Below are positions 1-11,377 of a stretch of 64,000 bases of DNA, in pieces (the stretch's first letter is position 1; the number at the start of each line of letters is the position of its first letter). Source of the DNA: Rhynchopus sp. YZ270_cl-10 (Eukaryota > Euglenozoa > Diplonemea > Diplonemida > Diplonemidae); contig OZ037857.1 of the NCBI GenBank assembly GCA_964035575.1, forward strand, positions 372,001-436,000, read 5' to 3'. The notes under the pieces were generated by a model. The model saw only the letters and a program-made list of their open reading frames with translations, was not told the DNA's origin and did no database searches. The position numbers and the translations under genes were made by a program.

Positions 1-128
1 TCACACTATTTTTTTTCTTTTTCTTTCAAAAACAAATTTGACCCGAAAGGTTATTTTACATCTCCCTTCAAAAAAAGGGGGTTAGGATAGACAGCGTCTT
101 TTAAATCACAAAAAATGCCCTTTTTTTT

Positions 129-187
129 GATAAATTGTAGTGTAGTTGCCTCGATTGTATTTGCCACAGTTGTACAATCTCTCCACC
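129..187 (+). repeat. Dispersed hairpin repeat, family C (copy 1 of 5)
   Basis: About 60 bp containing GTAGTTGCCTCG, then GCCACAG and a GCAAT-like end before CTCCACC. Copies lie at 31483-31549, 32683-32746, 40786-40855 and 48903-48965, most following a T-run and AAATTG. GGAG near the start pairs with CTCC near the end, and GTTGC with GCAA(T), so the repeat can fold. No ORF. The rest of 1-207 is T-rich spacer. Confidence 0.7.
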
Positions 188-207
188 TTTTTTTTTTCTT
201 ATTCTCT

Positions 208-1200
208 TCATCTATCCGTCTTCGCAGATACCCGCATTGAACCTAGCTGTGCTATTATTGATGCGGCTGAAGTACGTTGCGATCCATCACCTCGTTCCGA
301 TATGTGAGGGGATGAGAGACACGTGGACGGGGTGCGTCTCACCCCACTGACACCCACCCCGACCCCTACCCCATTCTGCCCTGAGGGACGCCGACGCACC
401 ACCTCCCGCACGACCGCCCCCACGGCAATACTATTCCCTCCTCCTCCTCCTCCTCCACCACCCCCTCCACCTCCACCCCTCGCCTCCCTCCTCGCTGTCG
501 ACCCTTCCACCAAAGACTGAATCAGTAGCCTCCTCCCATTTATTTCAGACCTCGGAACCGATGTTCTCTGCGCCAAAGGAAGCCCTGGAGGACCTGCCTG
601 CGTCCCGCCATTTCCATTTGAAGAAATATTCTGAAAAATCTGCCGACACGCCCTTTCTTTTGGAGAGAGCGCTGCAATCGCACACCGTGTAGGTTGTGGT
701 GGGGAAACCTGAGTAGGGGTCGCAGGGGGAGTAGAAGAACGACTAGGCGCACCAAAAAGCCAGGTTTTCACTGGAGATGGTGTTCTTGCATGACGTTTTT
801 TTGAAAAGCTTTTTTTGGTTCCATTAAAACCACATCGACCACAGCTTGATGTATGTTGGTGTTGATGTATCTGCGGTTTCACCTTCTGCGAAGCCCTCGG
901 TGAATGCAACGTCCCCTGCGAGCTAACCCTTTTAAGAAGCGATATAGGTCTCTCCACCTTCGCTTCTTCCAATGCTTCTAACAACGCATAATTCACAGGA
1001 AACCCCCTTTCAGAAGGCTCAACAGTTCGACATCTACAGGTAGGACATAATACCCCATCATCCCTTTCCCTCATCGGCGTTTTCTTCTTTATCAACGAAA
1101 TGCATCGAGTACAAATAGTATGCCCACAACCTAAAAGCTTAGGAACCCTTGCAAAAGGCTCTGACGCATATTCTACCAGACATACAGGGCATTCGGGCAT
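208..1200 (-). CDS. RING-finger protein, probable E3 ubiquitin ligase
   Basis: A 330-residue protein opening directly into a C3HC4 RING finger: Cys4, Cys7, Cys25, His27, Cys30, Cys33, Cys52 and Cys55. This spacing is typical of TRIM/RNF-type E3 ligases, followed by the common GFPVNYALLEALEE-type tail. The ATG at 1200 is preferred because the in-frame sequence upstream has only a GTG and codes for a low-complexity Ser/Leu/Phe stretch. The rest is low-complexity: a basic Ser/Thr/Pro region with a CGRC pair, a run of 14 glycines near residue 255, and an Arg/Ser-rich tail. The RING would recruit an E2; the substrate is unknown. No transmembrane segment seen. No intron is needed. Confidence 0.75.
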   Translation of the reverse strand: MPECPVCLVEYASEPFARVPKLLGCGHTICTRCISLIKKKTPMRERDDGVLCPTCRCRTVEPSERGFPVNYALLEALEEAKVERPISLLKRVSSQGTLHSPRASQKVKPQIHQHQHTSSCGRCGFNGTKKSFSKKRHARTPSPVKTWLFGAPSRSSTPPATPTQVSPPQPTRCAIAALSPKERACRQIFQNISSNGNGGTQAGPPGLPLAQRTSVPRSEINGRRLLIQSLVEGSTARREARGGGGGGGGGGGGGGNSIAVGAVVREVVRRRPSGQNGVGVGVGVSGVRRTPSTCLSSPHISERGDGSQRTSAASIIAQLGSMRVSAKTDR

Positions 1201-2010
1201 GCTAAGGAGGGGAGAGGAGAGTGAGGGGGAGAGGAGAGAGTAGAAAAAAGATTTATTAAAAAGAGACCAGGTTTTGTGAAGAAACCCCCAAAAAGGAGGA
1301 GAAAGAACCGAAGTCACTCAGGGGAAAGGGGAAAGGGGGGGAAGAGGGAAAAAGCCCTCGAGAAGGGGGTAAATATATTTTCTAGCTGATATAGGGGGTG
1401 GGGGAAAAGAGGGGGGGGTTTTGGGGGGGGTTTTGGGGGGGGTGTTTTTAGTGTGTGTTCTGTGATGTGGGTGGTAAATATGGGGTGTGGTGGGAAAAAG
1501 TGTCCTTGTCGTTATCACCCCTTTTTTTGTAGCCCTTTGGTGTGTTGAGGCTTGCATACACACTATCTTTCGCCTGTTGGGTGGTAGTGTTGCGGAGCAC
1601 GGTTGGGTGAGTGAAACGACGTTGATACTTTCCGCTCACAAAGTAGTAGTCTGCGTTAAAAAAATAAATAAATCTGGGTATTGCATTGTTTGTTCTTTGG
1701 GATTTTTTTTAGTTTTTTTTTTGTTGTTGTTTTTTGTTTGTTTTTTTTTTTTTGCTGTTTTGTTTGTTTGCTTGTTTTTTTTTACCTTTTTTTTGTGTGT
1801 TTTTTTTTGTTTGTATTTTGTCACCGCTTCACTTTTTTGCTTGCATCGATCAATCACCCAATGCGGGTTCATGTACTCAACGTCTTGTTTTTTTTTGTGT
1901 GCTGGGTTTTGTGTATGTGTGTTTTTTTTTTGTTGCTGTTGATGTTTGTCATCTTCCCATTTCAACCGTGTCAAAATAAAATCATACCTGGCGTTATATC
2001 GATATACATT
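1201..2010. other. Low-complexity spacer
   Basis: G-runs (1330-1450) then T-rich, GT-rich sequence (1680-1950). ORFs here encode Phe/Cys or Lys/Gln monotony and are not credible. No RNA gene recognised. Confidence 0.7.
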
Positions 2011-2132
2011 TTCTTGTGCTGTCCTCCACGAGCAGAGGACAGACTTTCCGGTTTCCAACCTCGAATTTCTTGCACTAACTATGCTCCTTGGATTAATGGC
2101 TGTAGCAGTGACTGACTAAGAGTTTCCCACCC
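2011..2132 (+). repeat. Paired 120-bp repeat R, copy 1
   Basis: Mostly identical to 6648-6769. Both contain a hairpin (here GTCCTC at 2021-2026 pairing with GAGGAC at 2035-2040), then ACTTTCCGG, CGAATTTCTTGCACTA and GTGACTGAC. No ORF is shared. It is either a short interspersed element or a small RNA gene present twice; copy 2 sits inside the 3.0-kb element at 5657-8657. Confidence 0.7.
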
Positions 2133-2365
2133 AGATGAAGACATAACCTGCGACGCAGAGAGGCGGGGGTTCTTCACCTTTGTATCTGAATATAACGCCC
2201 GGATGTAAAAAAGTGTCAAAACTGTCAAAATAATAAAGTATCCCCACCCCCCAGCCTCCCACCCCTCCCCATTTTTCGTGGATAAAGACATGAGACACAA
2301 AAAGCACCTCGCATCCCTGGCATCTTTCCACGCGTAAAAAAAAACCCCCCAAAAAGAAAGAAAAA

Positions 2366-2403
2366 TTTGTAAGATGAACATGCCTCTCGTGTCACACACA
2401 TCA
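2366..2403 (+). repeat. AAGATGAA hairpin, H2 type
   Basis: Left arm AAGATGAA, loop CTCTC, right end CACACATC. Copies of this design recur at 14245, 29376, 33162, 33683, 34584, 36688, 37939 and 47945 with different but still complementary stems. Confidence 0.65.
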
Positions 2404-2561
2404 TTTACCACTATCGTTGTCGCGCTGGAATACGCTGAAGATTTGAAGATGTGCTGTCTCTTCAAATCAGCGTATAAAAAAAAAAAAAATCCCCAAAAAG
2501 AAAGAAAAAGTGTTGATAGTGCAAAATGACTCTGGAAACGCATGCAGGCACTAAAAAAAAA

Positions 2562-2607
2562 AGTTTATCAGATGACCCTAAGCCTCTCGTTGCTTTAGCC
2601 ACCTTAA
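2562..2607 (+). repeat. AAGATGA/TCACCTT hairpin, H1 type
   Basis: Shape is TTTAT-AGATGA-CCTAAGC-CTCTCGTT-GCTTTAG-CCACCTT: an inner stem CTAAGC/GCTT(T)AG inside an outer AAGRTGA/TCACCTT stem. One of at least a dozen copies in the window. Confidence 0.7.
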
Positions 2608-3613
2608 AGAAAATCTTGCAACATAAGAGTGCAAATAACACCTTTCGTAAATCAAAAATAACCACTCGTGGAGGGGGCGGGGGGGGGAGGACCGTAAAAC
2701 GATACAATTTTTTTTTGAACAAAATTCGTATGTCACGCCCCCACTCAGAGCTTTCTAAGGGACCAGACTTTGTGTGTTTTTTTTTAAATTTTTTTTGTGT
2801 TTTCCGATTTGAGAAAAAAAAAATAGTAAAAACAAAAAAACCCCTCCTTTTGAGCAATGGAAGGCATCTCTCTTTGCACACAATCCACTGGGGCCATATT
2901 CTGCGCAAAAATTACCCCTCCCTATTTAGTTATCAAACACACAATTCCACAAGAGTTCATGAGATGCTGCTAAAACCCCCTTTAGCCACCCTAAAAAAAC
3001 ACACACTTTTTTCTTTTTTTTTTGCGGAATTTGCTTTATTTCTTGCACCCCTTCCTATTCAACCCCGACCTCAGTGTTTTTTGCATCGACACCCTTTTCC
3101 CTTTTTTTTGGCCGCCCTCTCCTACTCATTTGTTTTGAAGAAAACTTAAATATGCACAAAATGGGCCAGTTCCCATCAGGTACAACGTAATTGCCCAAAA
3201 CTTTAGCAAAAAAAAAAAATACCCACAACATTGTGTCATGAGAATTCATAGGGCAATTACGTACCGTTCCCAAGAGATCTTATTATTTTTTCCACTATAA
3301 CCCACGGGATAGGCGTGACGCTACACGAGGGGGTTTTTTCCCCCTCTTTTTTCTCTTTTTTTTTATTGTGTCGACAAATCACACTGAAATACCTCCCCCC
3401 TTTTTTTGTTCTTGTTTTACATTTCGTTTTCATCAGTATCCCACAAAAGATGGTCAAAAAAAAATTGTTGTTTTGGAAGATGAACCTGCCCAGACGACCC
3501 CAAAAAAAAAAACATAAAAAACCCCCCCGCAAATAGTGTGAGAGGGGGAGAGAGAGAGAGAGAGAGAAGTTACTCATTCATGCACTCCCGAAAGGATACC
3601 ACACATAAAAAGA
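2608..3613. other. Spacer without recognised gene
   Basis: A/T-rich with many homopolymers. A fragment of repeat family G (GTGTCGACAAATCAC) lies near 3368-3385 and a GA dinucleotide run at 3548-3568. ORFs here are low complexity. Confidence 0.6.
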
Positions 3614-3670
3614 GTTTGAAAGTGCAAACGTCCTACCGTTCATCGGACGAAGGCACTCTGGTTCTCTTAA
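3614..3670 (+). repeat. tRNA-like short repeat T, degraded copy
   Basis: Shares TTGAAAGTGCAAACG, CCGTTCATCGG and CTGGTTCTC with the fuller copies at 4301, 30036, 33205, 33923 and 49036. Confidence 0.6.
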
Positions 3671-4300
3671 ATAAAACATATAAGCCACAAGATATGAACA
3701 AGATATACACATCATGAGCATCGAAGGTAGCAAAACACAACACAAAAAAAATACGCACAGAGTGGTACAGATACGCCAAGAAAACACGACACCCAAATCT
3801 TCGGGATGCACAACAACAACAACACAAAAAAAAAAAAGGCGAAAAGATGAGTTTCGGGCTATGTTCTGCAAGAATTACCCTCACAAGGTATCCACACAAC
3901 ACAACGCAATGTGGACAATCATAGAAACGTATCCACAACTGCCTTCAACACACACGCCCCGTAAGACAACAGATGGCACAGTGTTCGTGGGGAAGGGGGG
4001 GATATTTAAAAAAGGGGTAAAAATGACCTCGAGCATATTCATGCCTAGTTGTCACCTAAAAATAATCAGCAATTATTCACCGTATCTTCAAAAAATAAAA
4101 AAAACAGTTCTCGCAAGTTTCCCCGCCCCCACCCCTTTGCCTAAGACACTAATTCACACTTTGTGAAAAAAAAATCGTTGGGATTAGTGTTGCCAATAAA
4201 AATGCTCCATTTTATTGAGAATTTGAAAATGGAAACAAATCTGTTTTTTGTTTTTGAGCGTCAAGAGAAGAAAAAAAAATAAGGGAAAAAAAGAAAGAAG

Positions 4301-4372
4301 TTGAAAGTGCAAACGACTCACCGTTCATCAGCGGACGCAGACACTGGTTCTCCGTGGGTTATCAAACCCCAA
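4301..4372 (+). repeat. tRNA-like short repeat T
   Basis: Begins TTGAAAGTGCAAACG, contains CACCGTTCATC and ends in GGGTTATCAAACCCC, which resembles a T-arm or polymerase III B box. A SINE-like origin fits; no tRNA anticodon arm could be assigned. Confidence 0.65.
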
Positions 4373-4876
4373 AGAAAAGCTTGAAAGATGAATGTTTGTA
4401 GTGCATTATTGTATTGTCCAGAAATTGAAGAAAAAAAAAAAGACGTTTGGTAAGCATGAACCAAACCCCTCAACACGCTTATTGTAAAAAAACTGTTGAA
4501 GCAAAAACACAGTCATTTCCCTAATAGATATCGCAGTGAATCTCAGAGTGTATCTCTTTCTGGGGAGCGAGGGGGGGTAAAAGAAGGAACTTGAAAGATG
4601 AACGGGTCTTACAGGCTCAACACAACACCTTTTACAAAAGGTACTAAACGAAAAAAGGAGGGCGTTGCCCCCTCCGTCTCTCTCGATAACCGGTACAATT
4701 TCCTCTCCATCTTCTTATTCATTGTTATTTTTTTGAAACCCTGACAACCGTCAGCTATCAAAATGCAGCCGCCATCTTCCCTTTTTTACCACTTTTCTTT
4801 GGAAGTGGTTAGGTGTTACCCCCGAAATAAACGGCAGAGATATTCAGTGCTGTGGTGCAAACCAAGTCGGAAACAT

Positions 4877-5266
4877 TTACGTATTCGACTGGCTGACCCG
4901 ATGTACTGTTGCTTGCATAAGTGCTCCAGGAAGGCACATTAAGTCGTGTTCGAGATGTCTGCTTCCGCAGCACTCAGAAACGAGGAACGTCCCTTTAAAA
5001 AAAAAAAAAACATAATTGCTTTCGGAAGAAGAAAAAAAAACGGGGTGTGATGTGGATTTGGGAGGCTCGATAACCATTTGCTCGGTGGCTGCAGAGGCGG
5101 GCTCGGCGTGTTCCAGCTCGTAGTCGTCCGCAGGCTCCCATTCATCGTCGGGGCGGTGCGGAAGGAACAGAATACGCAGACGAAAACTAAACTCGCCGTC
5201 GATCACACCAGCGCCAGGATGCTCTGGTGGTTTCGGAAATTGGGCGCGGGGTTTTCTACAGCACAC
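4877..5266 (-). pseudogene. Coding-like island, possible exon or gene relic
   Basis: The minus-strand frame across about 5040-5260 is GC-richer than its surroundings and codes for an ordinary, acidic sequence (around residues GVIDGEFSFRLRILFLP and RPDDEWEPADDYELEH). It then runs into T-rich sequence without a clear gene end. No family recognised. It could be one exon of an unannotated gene or a decayed fragment; I found no convincing partner exon. Confidence 0.25.
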
Positions 5267-5380
5267 CCCATTTTTTTCTTTCTCTTTGCAATTAGTTGTT
5301 GTTTTTGTTGTTGTTTTCTACACAGGTTGTGGAAAAATGCTGATGTTTCGTTCAGGGAGGTGACGTTGAAAAAAAAGAGG

Positions 5381-5425
5381 GTTTATAAGATGAATCTAAG
5401 CCTCTCATTGCTTAGTCACCTTTAA
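5381..5425 (+). repeat. H1 hairpin
   Basis: GTTTATAAGATGAAT-CTAAG-CCTCTCATTG-CTTAG-TCACCTTT; both stems intact. A weaker relative follows at about 5485-5528. Confidence 0.7.
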
Positions 5426-5670
5426 AAAACGCAAGGGCTAACGTGAAGCTGAAAGTGCGCTACAGAACGGGCACCGAAACAAAGAAAATAAGGTTTTTAT
5501 AAGATGAATTCCTTGGCACTGTGCTTACAAAAAAAAAAAAAAAAAAAAAAAAAAAACTGTTATCGGCACAGCAACCTCGGGCAGTACAATAGAAAGAGAA
5601 GGAAAAAAAACACTGAATGATGAGTGTTGCCTTGCTGTACACACAAAAGATCTTTTAACACGGGTTGCCT

Positions 5671-5825
5671 ACGATCGTAGTACGATCGTTTACGATCGTA
5701 CCAAAAAACGATCGTAACGATCGTAAAATATCGTACTACGATCAACTACGATCGTACTACGATCGTAAACGATCGTAGTACGATCGTAGTACGATCGTAG
5801 TACGATCATTACGATCGTAGTACGT
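5671..5825. repeat. ACGATCGT palindrome array, left
   Basis: About 155 bp of irregularly spaced TACGATCGTA words. Each is its own reverse complement, so the array reads alike on both strands. Mirrors 8488-8645. Confidence 0.85.
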
Positions 5826-6647
5826 TTGCCAAACGAAATAACGAATATCGCTTGAAATACCGTCGATATTCCTTGCATGGTGTGCATGAAGCACACACAA
5901 GGTATATCAAACGATAATCAATCAGATAAAACGTTACATCATTGGAAAATTGTTGGCACCGCCGCCCTGTCTTCGTATTTATTACGTCGACAGGCCAAAC
6001 AACGTTGGGCTCAGAAGAAGCAGTGCTAGACAGTCACTGGGGATCAACATGAGAACCAACTCCCAACAACACAGGCTACCGAAGTAGCAGGTGGGGTGTT
6101 GCGGGTGTTTGGGGTGAAAGAAAATCGATTTTGGTAAGTTCCAGCAGAAAATTCTTAAGTTTGCACTAGTCGAGAAGGGTTACCACTGCTCACCGAGCGG
6201 TGCACCCATTTAAGGGTGGAGAAGCGTGACACGCACATACAAGTATGCACGTTACTTCAACAAAGGCTGAATTCTGGTAATTCTAAGGGATGTGAATTAC
6301 AGCCACCACATGGTTGTCATTAGGTTACTACCTTCGTCGTAAACGTATACAAAGGTTTCGCCCCCTTCTCTTTCATGCAAACTTAAGAAAATCCTGAAGT
6401 AACTACAACCTGGCGTGCGGGTACAGATGCATTGCTTTGTTCTTTCCTCAAAGTCATGTGTGATCTCTCGGGTCTGTACTAAAGTCAGTGTTTAGATAAG
6501 CATCCACTTGACTCGTTCTAACAACCGTTGAAATCTAGAACAAAACAATACACTGCCCCTTCTCACACCAAGCCGCCATGCTTCAAGAGCATGCCCTGGG
6601 CAAAAATTACTGTGACAAAATTAGTTTTCTGGGGGAACGCAATATTT

Positions 6648-6769
6648 TATTGTGCCCAGTCCTCCGCAAGCAGAGGACAGACTTTCCGGATCCCGAAGTC
6701 GAATTTCTTGCACTAGCTATGCTCCCTGGGTTAATGGCTATAGCAGTGACTGACAAAGTGTTCCCACTC
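6648..6769 (+). repeat. Paired 120-bp repeat R, copy 2
   Basis: Matches 2011-2132 over its length with scattered substitutions; the hairpin (GTCCTC/GAGGAC around 6659-6677) is kept. Confidence 0.7.
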
Positions 6770-7386
6770 CCCTTTCCACCCCATATGTTCGCTCGTTCTG
6801 CACAGTTGGTTCTCGATGTTGCACTCGCGATACCTGTTTAAAAGTGAAGTTGTGAGTGGTGGGGAATTTAAAGAAGGTGATTTCTTTAAAAAATAAGTTG
6901 GCCTGAGGGTGTAAAATATTGTTATGGAGACTTTTTGGAGGAAATACGAGTCGACGGCCTTATTTTGTTGAATATTCACCAGAAAGTTAAACATATTTAC
7001 ATACCTTGTCTTGCGCCTTCGCTGCTGTCAAGGTGCCTTCTCTGGGTACCCAGTACCCAGTACCCATAATACCCAAAATAATTTAGGATAATACCCACTG
7101 GGTATTATCCTTTTTTTTATTTGTTTCAATACTCCAAGGCAGGGATTTTTCTAATTCTGGATTGGGATTGGGATTTCGGAAAAATAAAAAAATTCCCTGA
7201 AAAAAATTCCCTGTTTTTCCCTACAGCAATTTCAGGTATATTCTACTCCACCCCACCCCCAGAGAGTTTCGCCTGTGGGATGCGATCGATCAACGCGATC
7301 AAATAAAGCGAAAAAAGGGGAAAAGGAAAAAAAAAAAAGTCCCGGATTTTTGAGGAAAAAATTGGCTCTGCAGGCGGTTGCTGTAG

Positions 7387-7761
7387 TTGTGGGTGCGGAT
7401 GTTCACGTCAGTTGCAGGCAAGCATCCAGCATCAGATACATTTGAGGTTGTGCACAAGAAGAAGGAGAAGACGTGTCAATCGCATTCAATTATGAGGGTT
7501 GGAAGACGGAGGAGATCTCAAATGTTGCGTACCGTGGCTTCGCCAGGAACCTTTGGGTGCCATGACTGCCGTTTCTTTCATAAATGTACCGAGGTTACTG
7601 ATAAGGCTGACACACTACGGATTGTGGTTCACCCCTCCCCACCTGCCTTTGTGCATCAGAGGGGAGAAAGCGCCACGCCTCCCTGCACTGGCAGGGAGTC
7701 GCGCGCGCGAAGCGCGCGCAGCGACCGCTTTTACGGGGGGAAAGCTCGGGACCCCAAATGA
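7387..7761 (+). pseudogene. Coding-like fragment inside the element
   Basis: An open frame of about 124 codons with a central ordinary-looking stretch (TFGCHDCRFFHKC, then TDKADTLRIVVHP) ending in GC palindromes (CGCGCGCGAAGCGCGCGC near 7690). A related GC palindrome occurs at 23755-23790. No family recognised; most likely captured or decayed coding sequence. Confidence 0.2.
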
Positions 7762-7974
7762 CCCCGGCGAGAGCCCTGACGACATATCGGGAAAAATTTT
7801 TTTCCCCCCCACAAAAAGTCAAAAAACAGCCCAAAAACAAAACCAAAAAAACAGGGAATTTTTTGGATTGGGATTTCGGAATTTGGCCAAAAAGGGACGG
7901 ATTTAGAGATATCCTTGCTCCAAGGAATTTGCTAAGGAAAAGTCGATATTGTGCAGTAGTGCATATGGTTTACC

Positions 7975-8430
7975 CCCAGATCGTCAAAACACCCGATTTT
8001 TGCGTTTTTTTGCACTTTTTGGTGCCCAAAAACCCAACTCAGGGGTCGAAATTTTCCCGAAAAAAAATTTTTTTTTTTTGAGATTTTTCGATTTTTTGAC
8101 AAGGCGCTGGCCCATACAAAATGCACTGGTGGTACAGAAAATGACTGGGGAATTAACTCTAGATGCTCAAAACAGCCCAATTCTTGCTTTTTTTGACTTT
8201 TTGGTCCCAGAAGGGTACCCAGGGTGTAGTGAGCAGGCCTCAAAACACTTGTGAAAAAAAAAAAATTGGGATTTTTTTTTTTGAGATTTTTTCAAAAATC
8301 GACTTGTCTTTGGTAAAAATCACGAAATTTTGGGTTCGCGGAACCGCGTTTTAGACCCCCCTAGATGCTCAAAAGTGCCAAATTTTGCTTTTAATGGCCT
8401 CAAATCGTCGAAATTAGCCCAATATAGGGG
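7975..8430 (+). repeat. Diverged repeats of about 190 bp, one motif shared with 23227-23280
   Basis: Three loosely related units start near 7978, 8160 and 8364 with AGATGCTCAAAA-like words, followed by CCCAATT/GCCAAATTTTTGC and poly-T. The last unit (AAAAGTGCCAAATTTTG, CCTCAAATCGTCGAAATTAG) recurs in the second intron of the lipid-transferase gene. Confidence 0.6.
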
Positions 8431-8487
8431 CAAAAAAAAAAAAATTCGAGGGTCTAGGTATGGAGAGCGAGCACCTTAGAAGGAGGA

Positions 8488-8645
8488 TCGTACGATCGTA
8501 CTACGATCGTTACGATCGTAGTACGATCGTACGATCATAATACGATCGTAAGTACGATCGTACTACGATCGTACTTTGATCGTAGTACGATCGTAGTGCG
8601 ATCAAAAAAGAGCTACGATCGTAAGAGATCGTACTACGATCGTAG
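8488..8645. repeat. ACGATCGT palindrome array, right
   Basis: Same word as the left array; forms the inner part of the right terminal inverted repeat. Confidence 0.85.
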
Positions 8646-8657
8646 GCAACCCGTGTT

Positions 8658-9118
8658 TTAACGACAGTGGAATTCCAACAAAAGTGCGAACGCTATTTAC
8701 TACGCATTTTTCGGTCATCCACGAGAAATAAAGAGACGAATACAAACGTGGCGATTCTGTCGCATGCTCAGACAAAAGCGTGTATTACTTTTTTCTGCAA
8801 AAGCTTACTTACAACCATTATAAAACCGAACACAATCACCATAGTCAAAAAAGACAGGGTTTAAAAATAAAACACATCAAATGTGAAGAATCGCTTCGCT
8901 CGTTTTTTTTTTTTTTTTTTTTGAAAAAAGATACGGGGAAAACAGTCACACCGTCCCTCAAACATGCAAACAAAAAAAAAAAAGAACGTGAAAGATGATT
9001 TTTTTTAAAATCTGGAACATTTTTTCTTCTTCTTTTCTGCATATTAAATGAAAGATTCAGGGCATCTTTTCAGGTACATATAAAACAGACTTTTTTTTTT
9101 GGCATTTTATTTTATTTT
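8658..9118. other. Spacer without recognised gene
   Basis: A/T-rich with a T-run at 8905-8923. It would contain the 3' untranslated region of the Gln-rich gene that ends at 9119. Confidence 0.6.
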
Positions 9119-10306
9119 TCACTGCGCGTTGGGAGCCCCTGGTCCACCGGGTGGGTAGTGTGGGTAGATGCCTGGGGGTGAGACGCCGTTGGGTGGCATG
9201 AAAGGTGGCATTCCGCGTGGGTCTGGTGGCGGATGTCCTTGATAGGCACGTGCCTGTGCAGCTGCCGCATGCATGTGCGCAGCGTGGTGTGGGTGCATTG
9301 ACATAGGCATGAACATCTGTGGCTGCGGTTGCGCAGAGCCTCCTGCAGATGGGCCCATCTCGGCAATCCTTCTCTGCAGCGACTGAAGGCAAAGGTGGTG
9401 AGGAGGGGGTGGTGGGGGGAAGGATGGGAGGAAATGTCATACCTGGTGGTAGCTCTGCAGGCTGGTCAGGGACATCTTCGTGACCTCGATTGACTCCTGT
9501 TGTGGGGTGTTGTGTCAAGGTGCGCAGAAGAACATACCTGGTCGCCAAGGATTTTGATAAGCCTGCGCACCTCCTCGAGAATGAGCTTCTCCTTTGTCTG
9601 TGGCTCTGCAGGCGCCTGTGGCTGTGGCTGTGGCTGTGGCTGTGGGGGTGGTGTGTGGCGCTGTGGTGTAGGGTGTGGCATTGCAGGCTCGCTGGCGGGC
9701 TGTGCGTCGGGCATGCCCTTGCCACCCTTGCCGCCCTTGTTGCCGCCCTTCTTGCCCTTCTGTCCCCTGCCCTGCTTCGCCGCCTGCTGGTACAGCTGCG
9801 ATGTGGGCAGCTGTGATGCGTGCTCTGCTGCTGCCAGCGCCATAGGGTTGGCCGGTGGCGAGACACCTCCTGCAGGGATGTATGCAGACTGCGGCACACC
9901 TTGCAGCTGCTGTGGTGCTGGTGTGGGGGCAGCAGGGGTGGGTGGCTGCGCCAGTGCCTGTTGTGTTGGCTGTGCTGGTGGCTGTGCCTGTGCCTGTGCA
10001 GGTGCCGGTGCTGGGGGCTGTGCATGCGGTGGGAGGTACTGCGAGTTAGGGTACGCAGACGGAGGTGCTGCTGCAGGTGCAGGTGGCTGGGCATGCGACG
10101 GTTGTGGGGGCTGCGTCTGTGCGGGTGCTGGTGCAGGTGTTGGTGCAGGTGCCGCAGCAGCGGGCTGCTGTTGGTGGAGAAGGTGGTGGGGATGAACATG
10201 TGCATGCTGGTGGTGGTGTTGGGAAAGCTGGGCTGGGGGCTGGGCTTGGCTTTGTTGCTGTGCCTGTTGCTGGGCTTGTTGAGCTTGTTGCTGTTGTTGT
10301 TGTTGT

Positions 10307-10390
<84 letters not shown>

Positions 10391-10592
10391 GCCTGCTGCT
10401 GAGCTTGTTGAGCTTGCTGTTGCTGTTGTTGTTGTTGTTGTTGTTGCTGTTGTTGCTGGGCTTGCTGCTGAGCCTGCTGGGCTGCCTGTGCAGCTGCCTG
10501 CTGAGCTTGCGCCTGTTGCGCCTGCACAGCAGCAGCCTGTGCAGCCTGGGCCTGCTGTGCCTGTTGCGCCTGTTGTTGTGCTTGTCGCTGAG

Positions 10593-10681
<89 letters not shown>

Positions 10682-11345
10682 GCAGCCTGTGCTGCCTGTG
10701 CCTGGGCTGCTTGGGCCTGAACCTGCGCCTGTTGTGCCTGTTGTGCTTGTTGGGCTGCTGCAGCCGCTGCTTGCTGCTGCTGAGCTTGTTGCTGCTGTTG
10801 CTGCTGAGCCTGTTGCTGCTGCTGCTGCTGTGCAGCAAGCTGGAGCTGCATCTGCTGCTGAAGTTGTGGCTGTTGAAGCTGCTGAAACTGCAGCTGCTGC
10901 TGGCTTTGTGGGGAGGGCTGCTGGTGCTGTGGGGACAGCTGCTGCTGCGTCTCGACCTTGGCACCTCTTGCCTTTCCTCCCTTGCCGTTATTTTGCTTCT
11001 GCGAGCTGTTGAACATGCTTGTGTCCACAATGGGCGCAGACTGGGGGAGTGGGGGCGACTGCTGCTGAGGGGCTCCCACCTGAGGTGCTGCAGCTGGTTG
11101 GGCGGGCTGCACGGGGTGGGGGAGCTGGGTCAGTGGCTGGCTTGGAAAGAAGTTGGCCTGAGCGTTGTGCTGCACTGGGATCATCCCCGACATTGCAGTC
11201 GGTATGATGGCACCAGGCGGCATTGCCTGGGGCACAGAGACGGACCGTCCAGAAGCATCCACGCTTGCGGGCACCACTGCCTGGAGCAACGGCTGGAGCT
11301 GCTGCTGCTGGAGTTGTTGCTGCTGGAGTTGCTGCTGCTGCAGCA

Positions 11346-11377
<32 letters not shown>

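Larger units (their letters stand above)
5657..8657. mobile_element. 3.0-kb non-autonomous inverted-repeat element
   Basis: The left end AACACGGGTTGCCTACGATC (5657) is repeated inverted at the right end (to 8657), and TTAA flanks both sides (5655-5658, 8658-8661). Inside each end is an array of the self-complementary word ACGATCGT. The interior holds no transposase that I can see; it carries repeat R copy 2, a short CCCAGTAC-type repeat near 7040-7110, coding-like scraps at 7390-7700 and diverged repeats at 7975-8430. TTAA targets are used by piggyBac and Kolobok families, but assignment to either is inference only. Confidence 0.7.

Noticed and set aside
1201-1317. Extended N-terminus for the RING protein
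   Set aside because: It would need a GTG start and adds a low-complexity stretch; the ATG at 1200 begins right before the RING.
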